DNA of 64,000 nt from Ancylobacter novellus (GTDB lineage Bacteria; Pseudomonadota; Alphaproteobacteria; Rhizobiales; Methylopilaceae). The stretch lies in NCBI GenBank assembly GCA_003241695.1, contig QFPN01000002.1, positions 62,001 through 126,000 on the forward strand, read 5' to 3'. Positions 34,222-43,405 of the stretch are shown here, piece after piece (the first letter of the stretch is position 1; every line of letters begins with the position of its first letter). A program made the translations under genes and the position numbers. The notes beneath the pieces were generated by a model that was not told where the DNA came from, made no database searches, and was given only the letters and a program-made list of their open reading frames with translations.

Positions 34222-35715
34222 ATGTCTCGCTTCGACGAGGTCTTCGCAAACGAGGCGCTCACCTTCGACGACGTCCTGCTGAGGCCGGGCCTCTCGGAGG
34301 TCATGCCCGGCGAGGCGGATCTTCGTTCGCGCGTCACGCGGACGATCTCGCTCAACATCCCGATCATCTCCTCCGCCATGGACACGGTGACGGAAGCGCG
34401 GCTCGCCATCGCGATGGCGCAGGCCGGCGGCATGGGCGTCGTGCACCGCAATCTCGAGCCCGAGCAGCAGGCCGCCGAGGTCCGGCAGGTGAAGAAGTTC
34501 GAGAGCGGCATGGTGGTGAACCCGGTCACCATCGCGCCCGACGCGACGCTCGCCGAAGCCTTCGAGCTCATGAAGCGCAACAACATTTCCGGCATTCCGG
34601 TCACGGAGGCGGCTGCGAGCGGCCGCGCGGGCAAGCTCGTGGGCATCTTGACCAACCGGGACGTCCGCTTCGCCACCAATCCGCGCCAGCCGATCTCGGA
34701 GCTGATGACGCACGCAAATCTGGTGACCGTGCAGGAGGGCGTGACCCAGGACGAGGCCAAGCGCCTGCTCCACACGCACCGCATCGAGAAGCTGCTGGTG
34801 GTGGACGGCGACTATCGCTGCGTCGGTCTCATCACGGTGAAGGACATCGAGAAGGCGGTCGCCAATCCGAACGCCAACAAGGATTCGCAGGGGCGCCTGC
34901 GCGTCGCCGCGGCGACGACCGTCGGCGACAAGGGCTTCGGCCGCGCCGAGGCGCTGATCGACGCCGGCTGCGACCTCATCGTGGTCGACACCGCCCACGG
35001 GCACTCGCAGCACGTGCTCGACGTCGTCGCCCGCATCAAGCGGCTGTCGAACGAGGTCCAGATCGTCGCCGGCAACGTCGCGACCGGCGACGCCACCCGC
35101 GCGCTGATCGACGCGGGCGCGGACGCGGTCAAGGTCGGCATCGGGCCGGGCTCGATCTGCACCACCCGCATCGTCGCGGGCGTCGGCGTGCCGCAGCTCA
35201 CCGCCATCATGGAGGCGGTCGACGTCGCGAAGCGCGAGGACGTGCCGGTCATCGCCGACGGCGGCATCAAGTTCTCGGGCGACCTCGCCAAGGCGATCGC
35301 GGCCGGCGCCGACGCCGCCATGGTGGGCTCGCTGCTCGCCGGCACCGACGAGAGCCCCGGCGAGGTCTATCTGTACCAGGGCCGCTCCTACAAATCGTAT
35401 CGCGGCATGGGTTCGGTCGGCGCGATGGCGCAGGGCTCGGCCGACCGCTACTTCCAGGCCGAGGTCAACGACAGCCTGAAGCTCGTGCCCGAAGGCATCG
35501 AGGGCCAGGTGCCCTACAAGGGACCGGTGGCGGCCGTGCTGCACCAGCTCGCGGGCGGCCTGCGCGCCGCCATGGGCTATGTCGGCGCGCCGACGATCGG
35601 GGAGCTGCACACGCGCGCGAAGTTCGTCCGCATCTCCGGCGCTTCGCTGCGCGAGAGCCACGTCCACGACGTGACCATCACCCGCGAGAGCCCGAACTAT
35701 CCGAGCGTCGCCTGA
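34222..35715 (+). CDS. guaB: inosine-5'-monophosphate dehydrogenase
   Basis: The 497-residue IMPDH has a TIM barrel broken by two CBS domains (about 95-215). Key motifs are FDDVLLRPG, the NAD site DTAHGHSQHV, GNVATGDATRALIDAGADAVKVGIGPGSICTTR with the catalytic Cys, DGGIKFSGD, and the flap RGMGSVGAM. It oxidises IMP to XMP, the first committed step to GMP. guaA lies 3.9 kb downstream on the same strand. Confidence 0.97.
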   Translation: MSRFDEVFANEALTFDDVLLRPGLSEVMPGEADLRSRVTRTISLNIPIISSAMDTVTEARLAIAMAQAGGMGVVHRNLEPEQQAAEVRQVKKFESGMVVNPVTIAPDATLAEAFELMKRNNISGIPVTEAAASGRAGKLVGILTNRDVRFATNPRQPISELMTHANLVTVQEGVTQDEAKRLLHTHRIEKLLVVDGDYRCVGLITVKDIEKAVANPNANKDSQGRLRVAAATTVGDKGFGRAEALIDAGCDLIVVDTAHGHSQHVLDVVARIKRLSNEVQIVAGNVATGDATRALIDAGADAVKVGIGPGSICTTRIVAGVGVPQLTAIMEAVDVAKREDVPVIADGGIKFSGDLAKAIAAGADAAMVGSLLAGTDESPGEVYLYQGRSYKSYRGMGSVGAMAQGSADRYFQAEVNDSLKLVPEGIEGQVPYKGPVAAVLHQLAGGLRAAMGYVGAPTIGELHTRAKFVRISGASLRESHVHDVTITRESPNYPSVA

Positions 35716-36062
35716 CGACGGACGCGCCCCTCCCATCCGCCCTCGCGCCATCGGCGCGCAGGCGCGGATGACCATCGGCTTCGTCGCGCCCGCGGGGGCG
35801 CGGCGATCGGCGCGACCCTGATCCGTCTCGCGAGCCGGATTCATCCGCGGGTTCGGCGCGGGTTCAACCCGCAGCCCGCCTGCGATTCCGTCTCCTCAGT
35901 TTTCGAGGAGGCGCAAAAATAATTATCAATCGACAATCATGAAGTGTCGCCGACGGATAAGTAATAATCCGTATACTTCACGATAAACGGCTTCCGTTCT
36001 TGCCGTCCTGTCCCGCTTTCACCAAGGTCCGCGCCCGGTCATGGCGTGCAACAGGGACTCAG
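35716..36062. other. 347-base spacer with AT-rich nested dyad
   Basis: The first 200 bases hold nothing I can name. Positions 35915-35990 are strongly AT-rich for this genome and contain the nested inverted repeats listed separately; they probably hold the promoter of the RTX-type gene. Confidence 0.5.
35940..35980. promoter_or_regulatory. nested inverted repeats upstream of the RTX gene
   Basis: ACGGAT (35953-35958) pairs with ATCCGT (35967-35972) around an AT-rich 8-base centre. TGAAGT (35940-35945) pairs with ACTTCA (35975-35980) outside it. The sequence resembles a regulator-binding dyad or small cruciform 80-120 bases before the coding start. No regulator is known. Confidence 0.4.
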
Positions 36063-37760
36063 ATGAGCATTCGCAGACTTCTTTCCGGACGGTCCTTGGC
36101 GTGGGGCGGGCTGTTCGGCCTCGCGCTGACGTGCGTCGCCGTTCAAGGCCACGCGGCGGATTTCCCGACCAATCCGAAAGCGCTGACGAAGCCGGAGCCC
36201 GCGACGTCCGACACCTATTTCGACGCGATCGGCACGAAGGACGGCTTCGTTCTGGCGTGGAACCGCGGCAGTTCGAGCACCTTCCAGACCACGATCCTGA
36301 TCCAGCGCTTCAACGCCGACGGCTCGCCGATCGGCAAGCCCGCCAGCGCCGAGGGCCCGGCCTTCCTCGAAGGGCTTCCGCAACTCGTCGACCTTGGAGG
36401 CGGCAAGATCGGCGTCGTCTGGAAGGGGCCGGGGGCGTCCGGTCCCTCGATCAAGGGCGCGGTCTACGACACCGGGTCGGGCAAAGTCGGCGCGTCCGCG
36501 CCGCTGCTCGCCTCCGGCGGCGCGAGCTTCATGCATGACGTCGCGCGCATGAAGAACGGCAAGGTCGCGATGGTGACGCGCCAAAGCCCGACGTTCGGCG
36601 TCGAGAACACGATGCTGGTGATCGCCGACGCCTCCATGAAGGCGTCCGGCGCGCCGCGCCTCGTCGAGAGCGACAAGCCCGCCCCGTTCGGCGCGGCGAC
36701 CTTCGAGCAGACGGTGGTGGCCTTCGGCGCCGGCGGCGTCGCCGTTTACCGCGCCAACGACGACCAGCTGAAGGGCGTCGCGTTCGACGGCGCCGGCAAG
36801 CTCGACAAGCCGTTCAAGATCAACACGACGACGATGCCGGCGCTCGACCTGTTCGGTTATGCGCGCTTTACGGTGAAGGCCGCGCCGCTGACCGGCGGCG
36901 GCTATGTCGTCACATGGCCGATCTACGATCCGGGACAGGCGCTCAACTGGAACGTTCACGCGCGCGTCTACGACAAGGCCGGCAATCCCGTGGGCAAGGA
37001 CTTCATCGTTCATCGCGACACGGCGGGCGACCAGTCCCAGCCGGAGATCGCGGCGTTCGACAAGGGCTTCGGGATCGGCTGGCACAACGTCGCGACGGTG
37101 GGCGCCGTCGCGACCCAGCGGATCCGCTTCTTCGACCTTGAGGGCAAGCCGCTCTCGGACGACCTCGTCACCGAGCGCTTCGGCCTCGACGGGCCGAGCG
37201 GAATCCTCGTGCCGGGCCTCGATTCGGAAATCACGCAGTTGCCGAATGGCGACTTCGTGAAGTTCTTCGCCGTCGGCGGCGCGCTTCTCGGCGACCGGAT
37301 TCCCGTCCCCGCCCTCGGCTCGAGGAAGAAAGACGACATCGCCGGCAAACCCTCGGCCGAGATGGTGCTGGCGGGCGCAGGCGCCGACAAGGCGACGGGC
37401 GGCGCGGGCGACGACACGATCGACGGCGGCGACGACGACGACGCGATCGACGGCGGTCCCGGGGCGGACGAGATCGTGGCGGGCGCCGGCGACGACACGC
37501 TGACCGGCGGGCGCGGACCGGACGTGTTCGTGTTCGGGCCGCGGGGCGGCAAGGACACGGTGCTCGACTTCGAAAGCAGCGACCGGATCGACGTCTCGGC
37601 CTTCCACTACAATCGGAAGGACGACGTGCTGGCCGCCGCCGCTCAATCCGGCAAGGACCTCGTGATCACGCTCGTCGACCAGAAGGGCGGCGGAAGCGCC
37701 GTGGTGCGGCTGAAGAAATACAAGCGCGAAGACTTCTCGGCCGCGAACGTCATCCAATAA
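36063..37760 (+). CDS. secreted RTX (hemolysin-type calcium-binding) repeat protein
   Basis: The 565-residue protein has a signal-like N-terminus (RSLAWGGLFGLALTCVAVQGHA) and a beta-propeller-like middle (about 40-420) with repeated blocks such as FVLAWNRGSS, KIGVVWKGPG and YVVTWPIYD. Three or four RTX nonapeptides follow at about 440-495 (GGAGDDTIDGGDDDD, GGPGADEI, GAGDDTLTGGRGPDVFVF), then the peptidase_M10_C-like KDTVLDFESSDRIDVSAF. RTX repeats fold on binding calcium outside the cell. Many RTX proteins use type I secretion; the apparent Sec signal here is unusual. ATG at 36063. Confidence 0.87.
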   Translation: MSIRRLLSGRSLAWGGLFGLALTCVAVQGHAADFPTNPKALTKPEPATSDTYFDAIGTKDGFVLAWNRGSSSTFQTTILIQRFNADGSPIGKPASAEGPAFLEGLPQLVDLGGGKIGVVWKGPGASGPSIKGAVYDTGSGKVGASAPLLASGGASFMHDVARMKNGKVAMVTRQSPTFGVENTMLVIADASMKASGAPRLVESDKPAPFGAATFEQTVVAFGAGGVAVYRANDDQLKGVAFDGAGKLDKPFKINTTTMPALDLFGYARFTVKAAPLTGGGYVVTWPIYDPGQALNWNVHARVYDKAGNPVGKDFIVHRDTAGDQSQPEIAAFDKGFGIGWHNVATVGAVATQRIRFFDLEGKPLSDDLVTERFGLDGPSGILVPGLDSEITQLPNGDFVKFFAVGGALLGDRIPVPALGSRKKDDIAGKPSAEMVLAGAGADKATGGAGDDTIDGGDDDDAIDGGPGADEIVAGAGDDTLTGGRGPDVFVFGPRGGKDTVLDFESSDRIDVSAFHYNRKDDVLAAAAQSGKDLVITLVDQKGGGSAVVRLKKYKREDFSAANVIQ

Positions 37761-37772
37761 CGTCGCGCCCGA

Positions 37773-37799
37773 GCCGTCCGGACTTGCAATCCGGACGGC
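37773..37799 (+). terminator. hairpin after the RTX gene
   Basis: Perfect ten-base arms GCCGTCCGGA (37773-37782) and TCCGGACGGC (37790-37799) with a seven-base loop, directly after the stop codon. The following bases (CCTCG) lack a T-run, so efficiency is uncertain. Confidence 0.65.
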
Positions 37800-37840
37800 C
37801 CTCGTGCACCTCGCGGGGCTTCTTCCGGAGCCTCACGTCC

Positions 37841-39133
37841 ATGACCCCCGCCGCCCATGCGCAAGCCGCGATCGAAGTCCTGTCCGAGATCGGCGCAGGC
37901 CGCGCGCCCGCCGCGCAGGCGCTGAAGGCCTGGGGGGCGGCGCATCGCTTCGCGGGCTCCGGCGACCGCGCCCGGATCGCGAGCCTGACCTATGACGCGC
38001 TGCGCCGCCGCGCCTCGATCGCCTGGCGCATGGGCGACGACGCCCCGCGGGCGCTCGTGCTCGGCGCGCTCGCCGTGACGCGCGGGATGCGCGCCGACGC
38101 GATCGACCGCGCCTTTTCGGGCGACCGCCACGCGCCGGCGCCGCTTGCGCCGTCCGAACGCGCGGCGATCGAGGGCGGCGACCTCGCCGACGCGCCGGCT
38201 CATGTGCGCGGCGACTATCCCGACTGGCTCGACGGCGCCTTTGCGGAGCTCTTCGGCGACGAGCGCGCGGAGGAGGGCGCGGCGCTGGCGGAGCGCGCCC
38301 CGCTCGACCTGCGCGTGAACCTGCTGAAAGGCGACCGCGACAAGGCGCTCGACCAACTGTCCCATCTCCGCTGCGAACCGACCCCGCTGTCGCCCATCGG
38401 CGTCCGAGTTCCCTTGACCGACGACGGCCGCGGGCCCCCGGTGCAGGCCGAGCCCGCCTTCCTCAAAGGGCTGGTCGAGGTTCAGGACGAAGGCTCGCAG
38501 CTCGCAGCGCTGATCGCTGCGGCGGGATCGGGCGAGCAGGTGGTCGACTATTGCGCCGGCGCGGGCGGCAAGACGCTCGCGCTCGGCGCCGCCATGGCCA
38601 ATCGCGGCCAGCTCTACGCCCATGACAGCGACCTCCGTCGTCTCGCGCCGCTTCACGAGCGGACGGACCGCGCGGGGCTGCGCAACCTGCAGATCCGCAG
38701 CCCCCGCGGCGCGCAGGACGTCATGGCGGACCTCGAGGGCAAGGCCGACCTCGTGCTGGTCGACGCGCCCTGCACCGGCGTCGGCACGTGGCGGCGGAAC
38801 CCCGACGCCAAGTGGCGGATGCGGCCGGCCTCCCTCGAACGGCGCGTCGCCGACCAGGACGCCGCGCTCGACGGCGCCGCAAGGCTGGTGCGGCCCGGCG
38901 GACGGCTGGTCTACGTCACCTGCTCGCTACTGCCGCAGGAGAACGACGCGCGCGTCGCGGCTTTCCGGGAGCGGCGGCCGGACTTCGCGCCGGTCCCGGC
39001 CGCGGAGGCCGCAGTCGCGGCGGGGGCGCCCGCGCTTGCCGCGTTCTCGACGCAGGACGGCTCGGCCTTCCTGTTCACGCCGCGGCGGTCCGGGACCGAC
39101 GGCTTCTTCGTCGCGGTTCTCCGGCGCACTTGA
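37841..39133 (+). CDS. rsmB: RsmB-type 16S rRNA m5C methyltransferase
   Basis: The 430-residue protein has an N-terminal NusB-like RNA-binding part (about 1-130). A Rossmann methyltransferase domain (about 200-425) has VDYCAGAGGKTLALGAAM (SAM site), the DAPCTGVGTWRRNPD motif with one catalytic Cys, and LVYVTCSLLPQEN with the second Cys. It uses the two-cysteine mechanism of rRNA m5C enzymes. Whether it acts at C967 as in E. coli or elsewhere cannot be decided. ATG at 37841. Confidence 0.88.
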   Translation: MTPAAHAQAAIEVLSEIGAGRAPAAQALKAWGAAHRFAGSGDRARIASLTYDALRRRASIAWRMGDDAPRALVLGALAVTRGMRADAIDRAFSGDRHAPAPLAPSERAAIEGGDLADAPAHVRGDYPDWLDGAFAELFGDERAEEGAALAERAPLDLRVNLLKGDRDKALDQLSHLRCEPTPLSPIGVRVPLTDDGRGPPVQAEPAFLKGLVEVQDEGSQLAALIAAAGSGEQVVDYCAGAGGKTLALGAAMANRGQLYAHDSDLRRLAPLHERTDRAGLRNLQIRSPRGAQDVMADLEGKADLVLVDAPCTGVGTWRRNPDAKWRMRPASLERRVADQDAALDGAARLVRPGGRLVYVTCSLLPQENDARVAAFRERRPDFAPVPAAEAAVAAGAPALAAFSTQDGSAFLFTPRRSGTDGFFVAVLRRT

Positions 39134-39186
39134 TCCTCCGTCCGTCGGCGACATGTCGTGAGCAGACGGGCAGGACCGAGGATTTC

Positions 39187-39480
39187 ATGCGCACCATCAG
39201 AGTTCTGATCGAGATCATCGGTCTCGCGGTCATTCTGGTCGCGGGCTACTGGGTCTGGTACGCCAACTGGGGGCCGAACCCCAACGATCGCATCGGTTCG
39301 ACGGTCGCCGGTTACCTGCCGCCCGGCTTCAAGGACTGGGGCTGCGGCAAGTTGAACCAGCGGTTCGGCGCCGAGGCGCCGACCGTCTGCAGCCCGGTCG
39401 CGGGAAGCCTCCAGCAGCCCCCGGCGACGCCGAACGCGCCGCCCGCGGCGCCCTCCGATCCGAGCAGCGGCCGGCTCTGA
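39187..39480 (+). CDS. small single-pass membrane protein
   Basis: The 97-residue protein has an N-terminal membrane helix (IEIIGLAVILVAGYWVWYA, residues 8-26). A short periplasmic segment has two cysteines (KDWGCGKL, APTVCSP), followed by a Pro/Ala-rich tail. I do not recognise the family. It lies between rsmB and guaA and may be co-transcribed with rsmB; a hairpin follows at 39502. Confidence 0.6.
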   Translation: MRTIRVLIEIIGLAVILVAGYWVWYANWGPNPNDRIGSTVAGYLPPGFKDWGCGKLNQRFGAEAPTVCSPVAGSLQQPPATPNAPPAAPSDPSSGRL

Positions 39481-39501
39481 CGCTGCGGCGCGGCGAAAAA
39501 G

Positions 39502-39531
39502 CCCGCTGCGGCGCGCGAGCGCCGTTGCGGG
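39502..39531 (+). terminator. probable hairpin upstream of guaA
   Basis: Thirteen-base arms (39502-39514 and 39519-39531) pair in all but one position, with a GCGA tetraloop. A G-run rather than a T-run follows, so this may be a stable mRNA hairpin rather than an intrinsic terminator. Confidence 0.45.
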
Positions 39532-39561
39532 GGGGCGTGGCTTCTGTGTACTGACGTGGCC

Positions 39562-41124
39562 ATGACCGCCGCGCAGAACCACGACCGCATCCTGATCATC
39601 GATTTCGGGTCTCAGGTGACCCAGCTCATCGCCCGACGCGTGCGCGAGGCGGGCGTCTACTGCGAGATCACGCCGTTCAACCTCGCGGCCGAAGTCTTCG
39701 AGGGCTTCGGCGCCAAGGGCGTCATTCTCTCGGGCGGTCCGGCCTCGGTCGCCGAGATCGACACGCCGCGCGCGCCGCAGGCGGTGTTCGAGAGCGGCGT
39801 TCCGGTGCTCGGCATCTGCTACGGGCAGATGACCATGGCGGAGCAGCTCGGCGGCTCGGTCGAGAGCGGCCACCACCGCGAATTCGGGCGCGCGGACCTC
39901 AACGTGGTCGCGCCCTCGCGCCTCTTCACCGGCGTGTGGGAGGACAAGAGCCGCAACATCGTGTGGATGAGCCACGGCGACCGCATCACGCGCATGCCGC
40001 CGGGCTTCCGCATCGTGGGCGTCTCGGAGAACGCGCCCTTCGCCGCGATCGCGGACGAGAGCCGCAATTACTACGGCCTGATGTTCCATCCCGAGGTCGT
40101 GCACACGCCCCAGGGCGGCAAGCTGCTGACCAATTTCGTTCGCGACATCTGCGGCTGCTCGGGCGACTGGTCGATGGCGGCCTATCGCGACGAGGCGATC
40201 GAGAAGATCCGCAAGCAGGTCGGCAAGGGCCGGGTGATCTGCGGCCTCTCGGGCGGCGTGGACAGCTCCGTCGCCGCCGTGCTGCTGCACGAGGCGATCG
40301 GCGACCAGCTCACCTGCGTGTTCGTCGACCAGGGGCTGATGCGCAAGGACGAGGCGACCGAGGTCGTGAACCTCTTCCGCGGCCACTACAACATCCCGCT
40401 CGTCCATGTGGACGCGAGCGACATGTTCCTGACGGCGCTCGACGGCGTCGAGGACCCGGAGGTCAAGCGCAAGACCATCGGGCGGCTGTTCATCGACGTG
40501 TTCGAGGACGAGGCCAGAAAGATCGGCGGCGCGGACTTCCTCGCGCAGGGCACGCTCTATCCGGACGTCATCGAGAGCGTGTCGTTCTCGGGCGGGCCCT
40601 CGGTCACGATCAAGTCGCACCACAATGTCGGCGGCTTGCCTGAGCGCATGAACATGAAGCTCGTCGAGCCCTTGCGCGAGCTGTTCAAGGACGAGGTGAG
40701 GGCGCTCGGCCGCGAGCTCGGCCTGCCCGAGAGCTTCGTCGGCCGCCACCCGTTCCCGGGGCCGGGCCTCGCGATCCGCTGCCCGGGCGCGATCTCGCGC
40801 GAAAAGCTCGAGATCCTGCGCCAGGCCGACGCGATCTATCTGGACGAGATCCGCAAGGCCGGCCTCTATGACGAGATCTGGCAGGCCTTCGCGGTGCTGC
40901 TGCCGGTGCGCACCGTCGGCGTGATGGGCGACGGCCGCACCTACGACCACGTGCTGGCGCTTCGCGCCGTGACCTCCGTGGACGGCATGACGGCGGACTT
41001 CTACCCCTTCGACATGAATTTCCTCGGCCGCGCCGCGACGCGGATCATCAACGAGGTGAGGGGGGTGAACCGCGTGGTCTACGACGTGACGTCGAAGCCC
41101 CCGGGGACGATCGAGTGGGAGTGA
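39562..41124 (+). CDS. guaA: GMP synthase (glutamine-hydrolysing)
   Basis: The 520-residue enzyme aminates XMP to GMP. The N-terminal glutaminase domain has ILIIDFGSQVTQLIARRVRE, the nucleophile loop GICYGQ with Cys, and the catalytic MFHPEV His. The ATP-pyrophosphatase domain has the P-loop LSGGVDSSVAAVLLHEAIG, and the dimer domain ends MTADFYPFDMNFLG and TSKPPGTIEWE. ATG 39562 is chosen; a GTG six bases upstream is also in frame. It works with guaB at 34222. Confidence 0.97.
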   Translation: MTAAQNHDRILIIDFGSQVTQLIARRVREAGVYCEITPFNLAAEVFEGFGAKGVILSGGPASVAEIDTPRAPQAVFESGVPVLGICYGQMTMAEQLGGSVESGHHREFGRADLNVVAPSRLFTGVWEDKSRNIVWMSHGDRITRMPPGFRIVGVSENAPFAAIADESRNYYGLMFHPEVVHTPQGGKLLTNFVRDICGCSGDWSMAAYRDEAIEKIRKQVGKGRVICGLSGGVDSSVAAVLLHEAIGDQLTCVFVDQGLMRKDEATEVVNLFRGHYNIPLVHVDASDMFLTALDGVEDPEVKRKTIGRLFIDVFEDEARKIGGADFLAQGTLYPDVIESVSFSGGPSVTIKSHHNVGGLPERMNMKLVEPLRELFKDEVRALGRELGLPESFVGRHPFPGPGLAIRCPGAISREKLEILRQADAIYLDEIRKAGLYDEIWQAFAVLLPVRTVGVMGDGRTYDHVLALRAVTSVDGMTADFYPFDMNFLGRAATRIINEVRGVNRVVYDVTSKPPGTIEWE

Positions 41125-41145
41125 GGGGATTTCCTTCGCTCGCGA

Positions 41146-42081
41146 TCAAAGTGGCAGGGTCCTTCTTGGCCGGACCTGAACGGTTTCACGATGCTCCTCA
41201 ATGATTGAAGACGCCTCGCCAAAGGTTGTCGTTTGAGCCAATGCGGCAGCGAACTTCATCTGCGCGACGACCTTTGCTGCCGAAAACGTCCAATATTGCG
41301 CCATCAAAGGATTGATGAAGAGTTCCGCGCCACGGGTGCGGTCCGTACTCTGCATATCTCCGAATTCACCGCGTATTGCGCTTGCAACAGAATTGCAAAC
41401 GATACTGCGATGTTTGGTCTGCCGCTGGTTGGCGTAGTCTACGAGATCTAGGAGGGCGTCCGCTGGGGGCGTGCCGTGCACTAAAGAGATCTGGCCAAGA
41501 TTGCCGCCTGTTCGGGTCACTAGCGCCGCATTCTCCAAAAACGCATGGTGAGATACGCCGTGAAAGTGATCAATTCCAAAGCCGAGCGCAGCCAGCAACG
41601 TACGATCTCCCGCCGCGCGCCATGCGGCGATGACTGATACTGCGTCCTCCACCACAGTTCCCAACCCCGGTTCATCACCGAAGATCAGGCTATCGGTGCC
41701 GCCGTCGATCAGGACGACTAAGTCTACTGGGTGACGTTCCAAAAGAGCGTCGTATGCAAGGCGCAGCGGTTCCACGCCCGTTTTCGCGAATGCATAGACT
41801 GGGGCTTCCCAAGAGTTGCGTAGAAGCCATTCCACGAGCCATTTTTCTGGAAAGTACGGCAACTCCGTCGAGTGAGCGTCGACAAGCCAAGTATTTGTCT
41901 CGACGCGTTCGCCTCCGCTGTGCTGCAGCGTGGCGAATGACAGGTTCGCAAAGACGACGGAACACCCACGCTGGCGAAGATACTCAGCTAAAGGTACGCC
42001 CGAGTAAACGTCAAAGCCGCCGCCAATCCCGGCAATCAGCACATGGCGAGCAGCATCTAATCGATGCAGGAACGGAATCAT
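41146..42081 (-). CDS. DUF1152 domain protein
   Basis: The 311-residue soluble protein has the DUF1152 pattern: a Rossmann-like LIAGIGGGFDVYSGVPLAEYL at the N-terminus, LVVLIDGGTDSLIFGDEPGLGTVVEDA near residue 145, and GFGIDHFHGVSH near 195. The family has no assigned reaction; its Asp/His-rich motifs suggest a nucleotide- or metal-dependent enzyme. Codon choice is more AT-rich than in adjacent guaA, with an AT-rich upstream region, so it may be a later arrival. It is convergent with guaA, 21 bases apart. Confidence 0.8.
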   Translation of the reverse strand: MIPFLHRLDAARHVLIAGIGGGFDVYSGVPLAEYLRQRGCSVVFANLSFATLQHSGGERVETNTWLVDAHSTELPYFPEKWLVEWLLRNSWEAPVYAFAKTGVEPLRLAYDALLERHPVDLVVLIDGGTDSLIFGDEPGLGTVVEDAVSVIAAWRAAGDRTLLAALGFGIDHFHGVSHHAFLENAALVTRTGGNLGQISLVHGTPPADALLDLVDYANQRQTKHRSIVCNSVASAIRGEFGDMQSTDRTRGAELFINPLMAQYWTFSAAKVVAQMKFAAALAQTTTFGEASSIIEEHRETVQVRPRRTLPL

Positions 42082-42612
42082 TTCTTATACTCGCCTCGAA
42101 GAATAAATGAATATTATATAGAAATCTTAGCATAGCTTCTGAATATCGTCGTCATTGGTAAAACGGCCTATCGTTCGTCTTTTGTCAAACGGTATCCGAA
42201 GCGAGCGGAGCGATCTTTTAACGGACTGAACTGTTCCATGCCATGACGATTTAACGGCGAGCTCCGGGGCGCGATCCTTGATCGTCACAGGCAAAGACAA
42301 GAAGCCGTTTTCGCAGTGCAAAGGCGTCGCGTTAGACGGGCCGTTCGCAGAGACCAATGACCTTGTGGCGGCCTTTCGGATCTGGGAAGTCGTGGACGTG
42401 GACGGTGGTCTGGGCGAAACGTTGTCCGATCCCGACGCTGGGACCGAGCGAGATTGCCGTTTGGCCGTTCCGCGATCTTTCCGATCTCATCTGGAGAGGC
42501 GGCTTCCGGGCTCCGGACGCGCAGGCGCCCGCGCAAGCCCCGTCGTGCGCGTGGAGGCGCTCGGCGCTCCCTATCTGAGCCTCGGGACGCTCAGCCAGAG
42601 GCTCATTACGCC
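42082..42612. other. 531-base region without a supported gene
   Basis: The left third is AT-rich and likely holds the DUF1152 promoter. Short overlapping frames on both strands (for example minus 42127-42357 and plus 42357-42578) have no recognisable homology and no ribosome sites, so I name none. It may be a decayed insertion. Confidence 0.4.
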
Positions 42613-43119
42613 ATGCCGACTTCGCTCTACGACATCACGGTTCCGCCGCTTCTGCGCGGCCTCGGCAATCTCGACGCCTTCCTGAAAAAGGGCGAGGCTT
42701 TCGCCGGCGAGCGGGGGCTCGACCCCAAAACGCTGATCGAGGCGCGGCTCGCGCCCGACATGTATGCGCTGCCGGGCCAGATCCAGCGCGCGAGCGACAC
42801 CGCGAAGTTCGCGGCCGTGCGGCTCGGGCAGGTCGAGAACGTTCCGTTCGAGGACGACGAGACGGACTTCGCGGACCTCTACGCCCGCATCGCCAAGACG
42901 CGCGCGTTTCTTGAGCGCGCGCCGCGCGAGGCTTTCGAGGGCCGGGAGGAAGCCGAGGTGGTGCTTAAGACGGGCTCCGGCGAGCGCCGGTTCCGCGGGA
43001 TCGACTACGCGCTCGGCTTCGTGCTGCCGAACTTCTTCTTCCATGTGACGACCGCCTACGACCTGCTGCGCCACAAGGGCGTTCCGCTCGCGAAGCCCGA
43101 CTATCTCGGCAGGGGCTAG
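42613..43119 (+). CDS. DUF1993 (DinB-like) protein
   Basis: The 168-residue helical protein has MPTSLYDITVPPLLRGLGNLDAFLKKGE at the start, LAPDMYALPGQIQRASDTAKFAAVRL near residue 50 and the C-terminal NFFFHVTTAYDLLRHKGVPL. These are the family's conserved blocks on a DinB-like four-helix bundle. Function unknown; His residues of the bundle could bind a metal. ATG at 42613. Confidence 0.85.
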   Translation: MPTSLYDITVPPLLRGLGNLDAFLKKGEAFAGERGLDPKTLIEARLAPDMYALPGQIQRASDTAKFAAVRLGQVENVPFEDDETDFADLYARIAKTRAFLERAPREAFEGREEAEVVLKTGSGERRFRGIDYALGFVLPNFFFHVTTAYDLLRHKGVPLAKPDYLGRG

Positions 43120-43255
43120 GCGGCTACGCGCCGCCCGTCCGACGAAGGACGACGTCGCGCTCACGGAACCGTGTCCTGGGCAATGCGTTGAGCTTGGCGC
43201 GCCGGAAACTGCGGCGCGCGCGTAAACAAGCGGTCTGCACGAAAGGACCCCCGCC

Positions 43256-43405
43256 ATGCTCTGGGCCATCGCCATCATCCTGCTCATCCTGTGGGCGGGC
43301 GGCTTCCTCGTCTTTCACGTCGCGGGCGGACTGATCCACCTGCTGCTCGTCGTCGCGGTGATCGTGGTGATCTTCAACCTGATCAGCGGGCGACGCGCGG
43401 TTTAA
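43256..43405 (+). CDS. lmo0937-like small membrane protein
   Basis: The 49-residue protein consists of two hydrophobic helices (LWAIAIILLILWAGGFLVF and IHLLLVVAVIVVIFNLI) separated by HVAGG, ending SGRRAV. This is the lmo0937 family/DUF5670 pattern, widespread and often stress-induced. An AAAGGACCCCC ribosome site precedes ATG. It is too short to be picked by a simple length cut-off. Confidence 0.85.
   Translation: MLWAIAIILLILWAGGFLVFHVAGGLIHLLLVVAVIVVIFNLISGRRAV

Noticed and set aside
37409..37510. Tandem GGC GAC-rich DNA repeat as a CRISPR or satellite
   Set aside because: It is simply the coding sequence of the RTX nonapeptides; no spacers or conserved non-coding units.
36039..37757. 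Minus-strand frame of 572 codons opposite the RTX gene
   Set aside because: Low-complexity antisense reading without homology; the plus frame has RTX repeats and a signal segment.
38911..40950. Minus-strand frame of 679 codons opposite guaA
   Set aside because: GuaA on the plus strand is unmistakable.
42127..42578. Short frames on both strands of the 42.1-42.6 kb gap
   Set aside because: No ribosome sites, no recognisable motifs and mutually overlapping; no support for any one of them.
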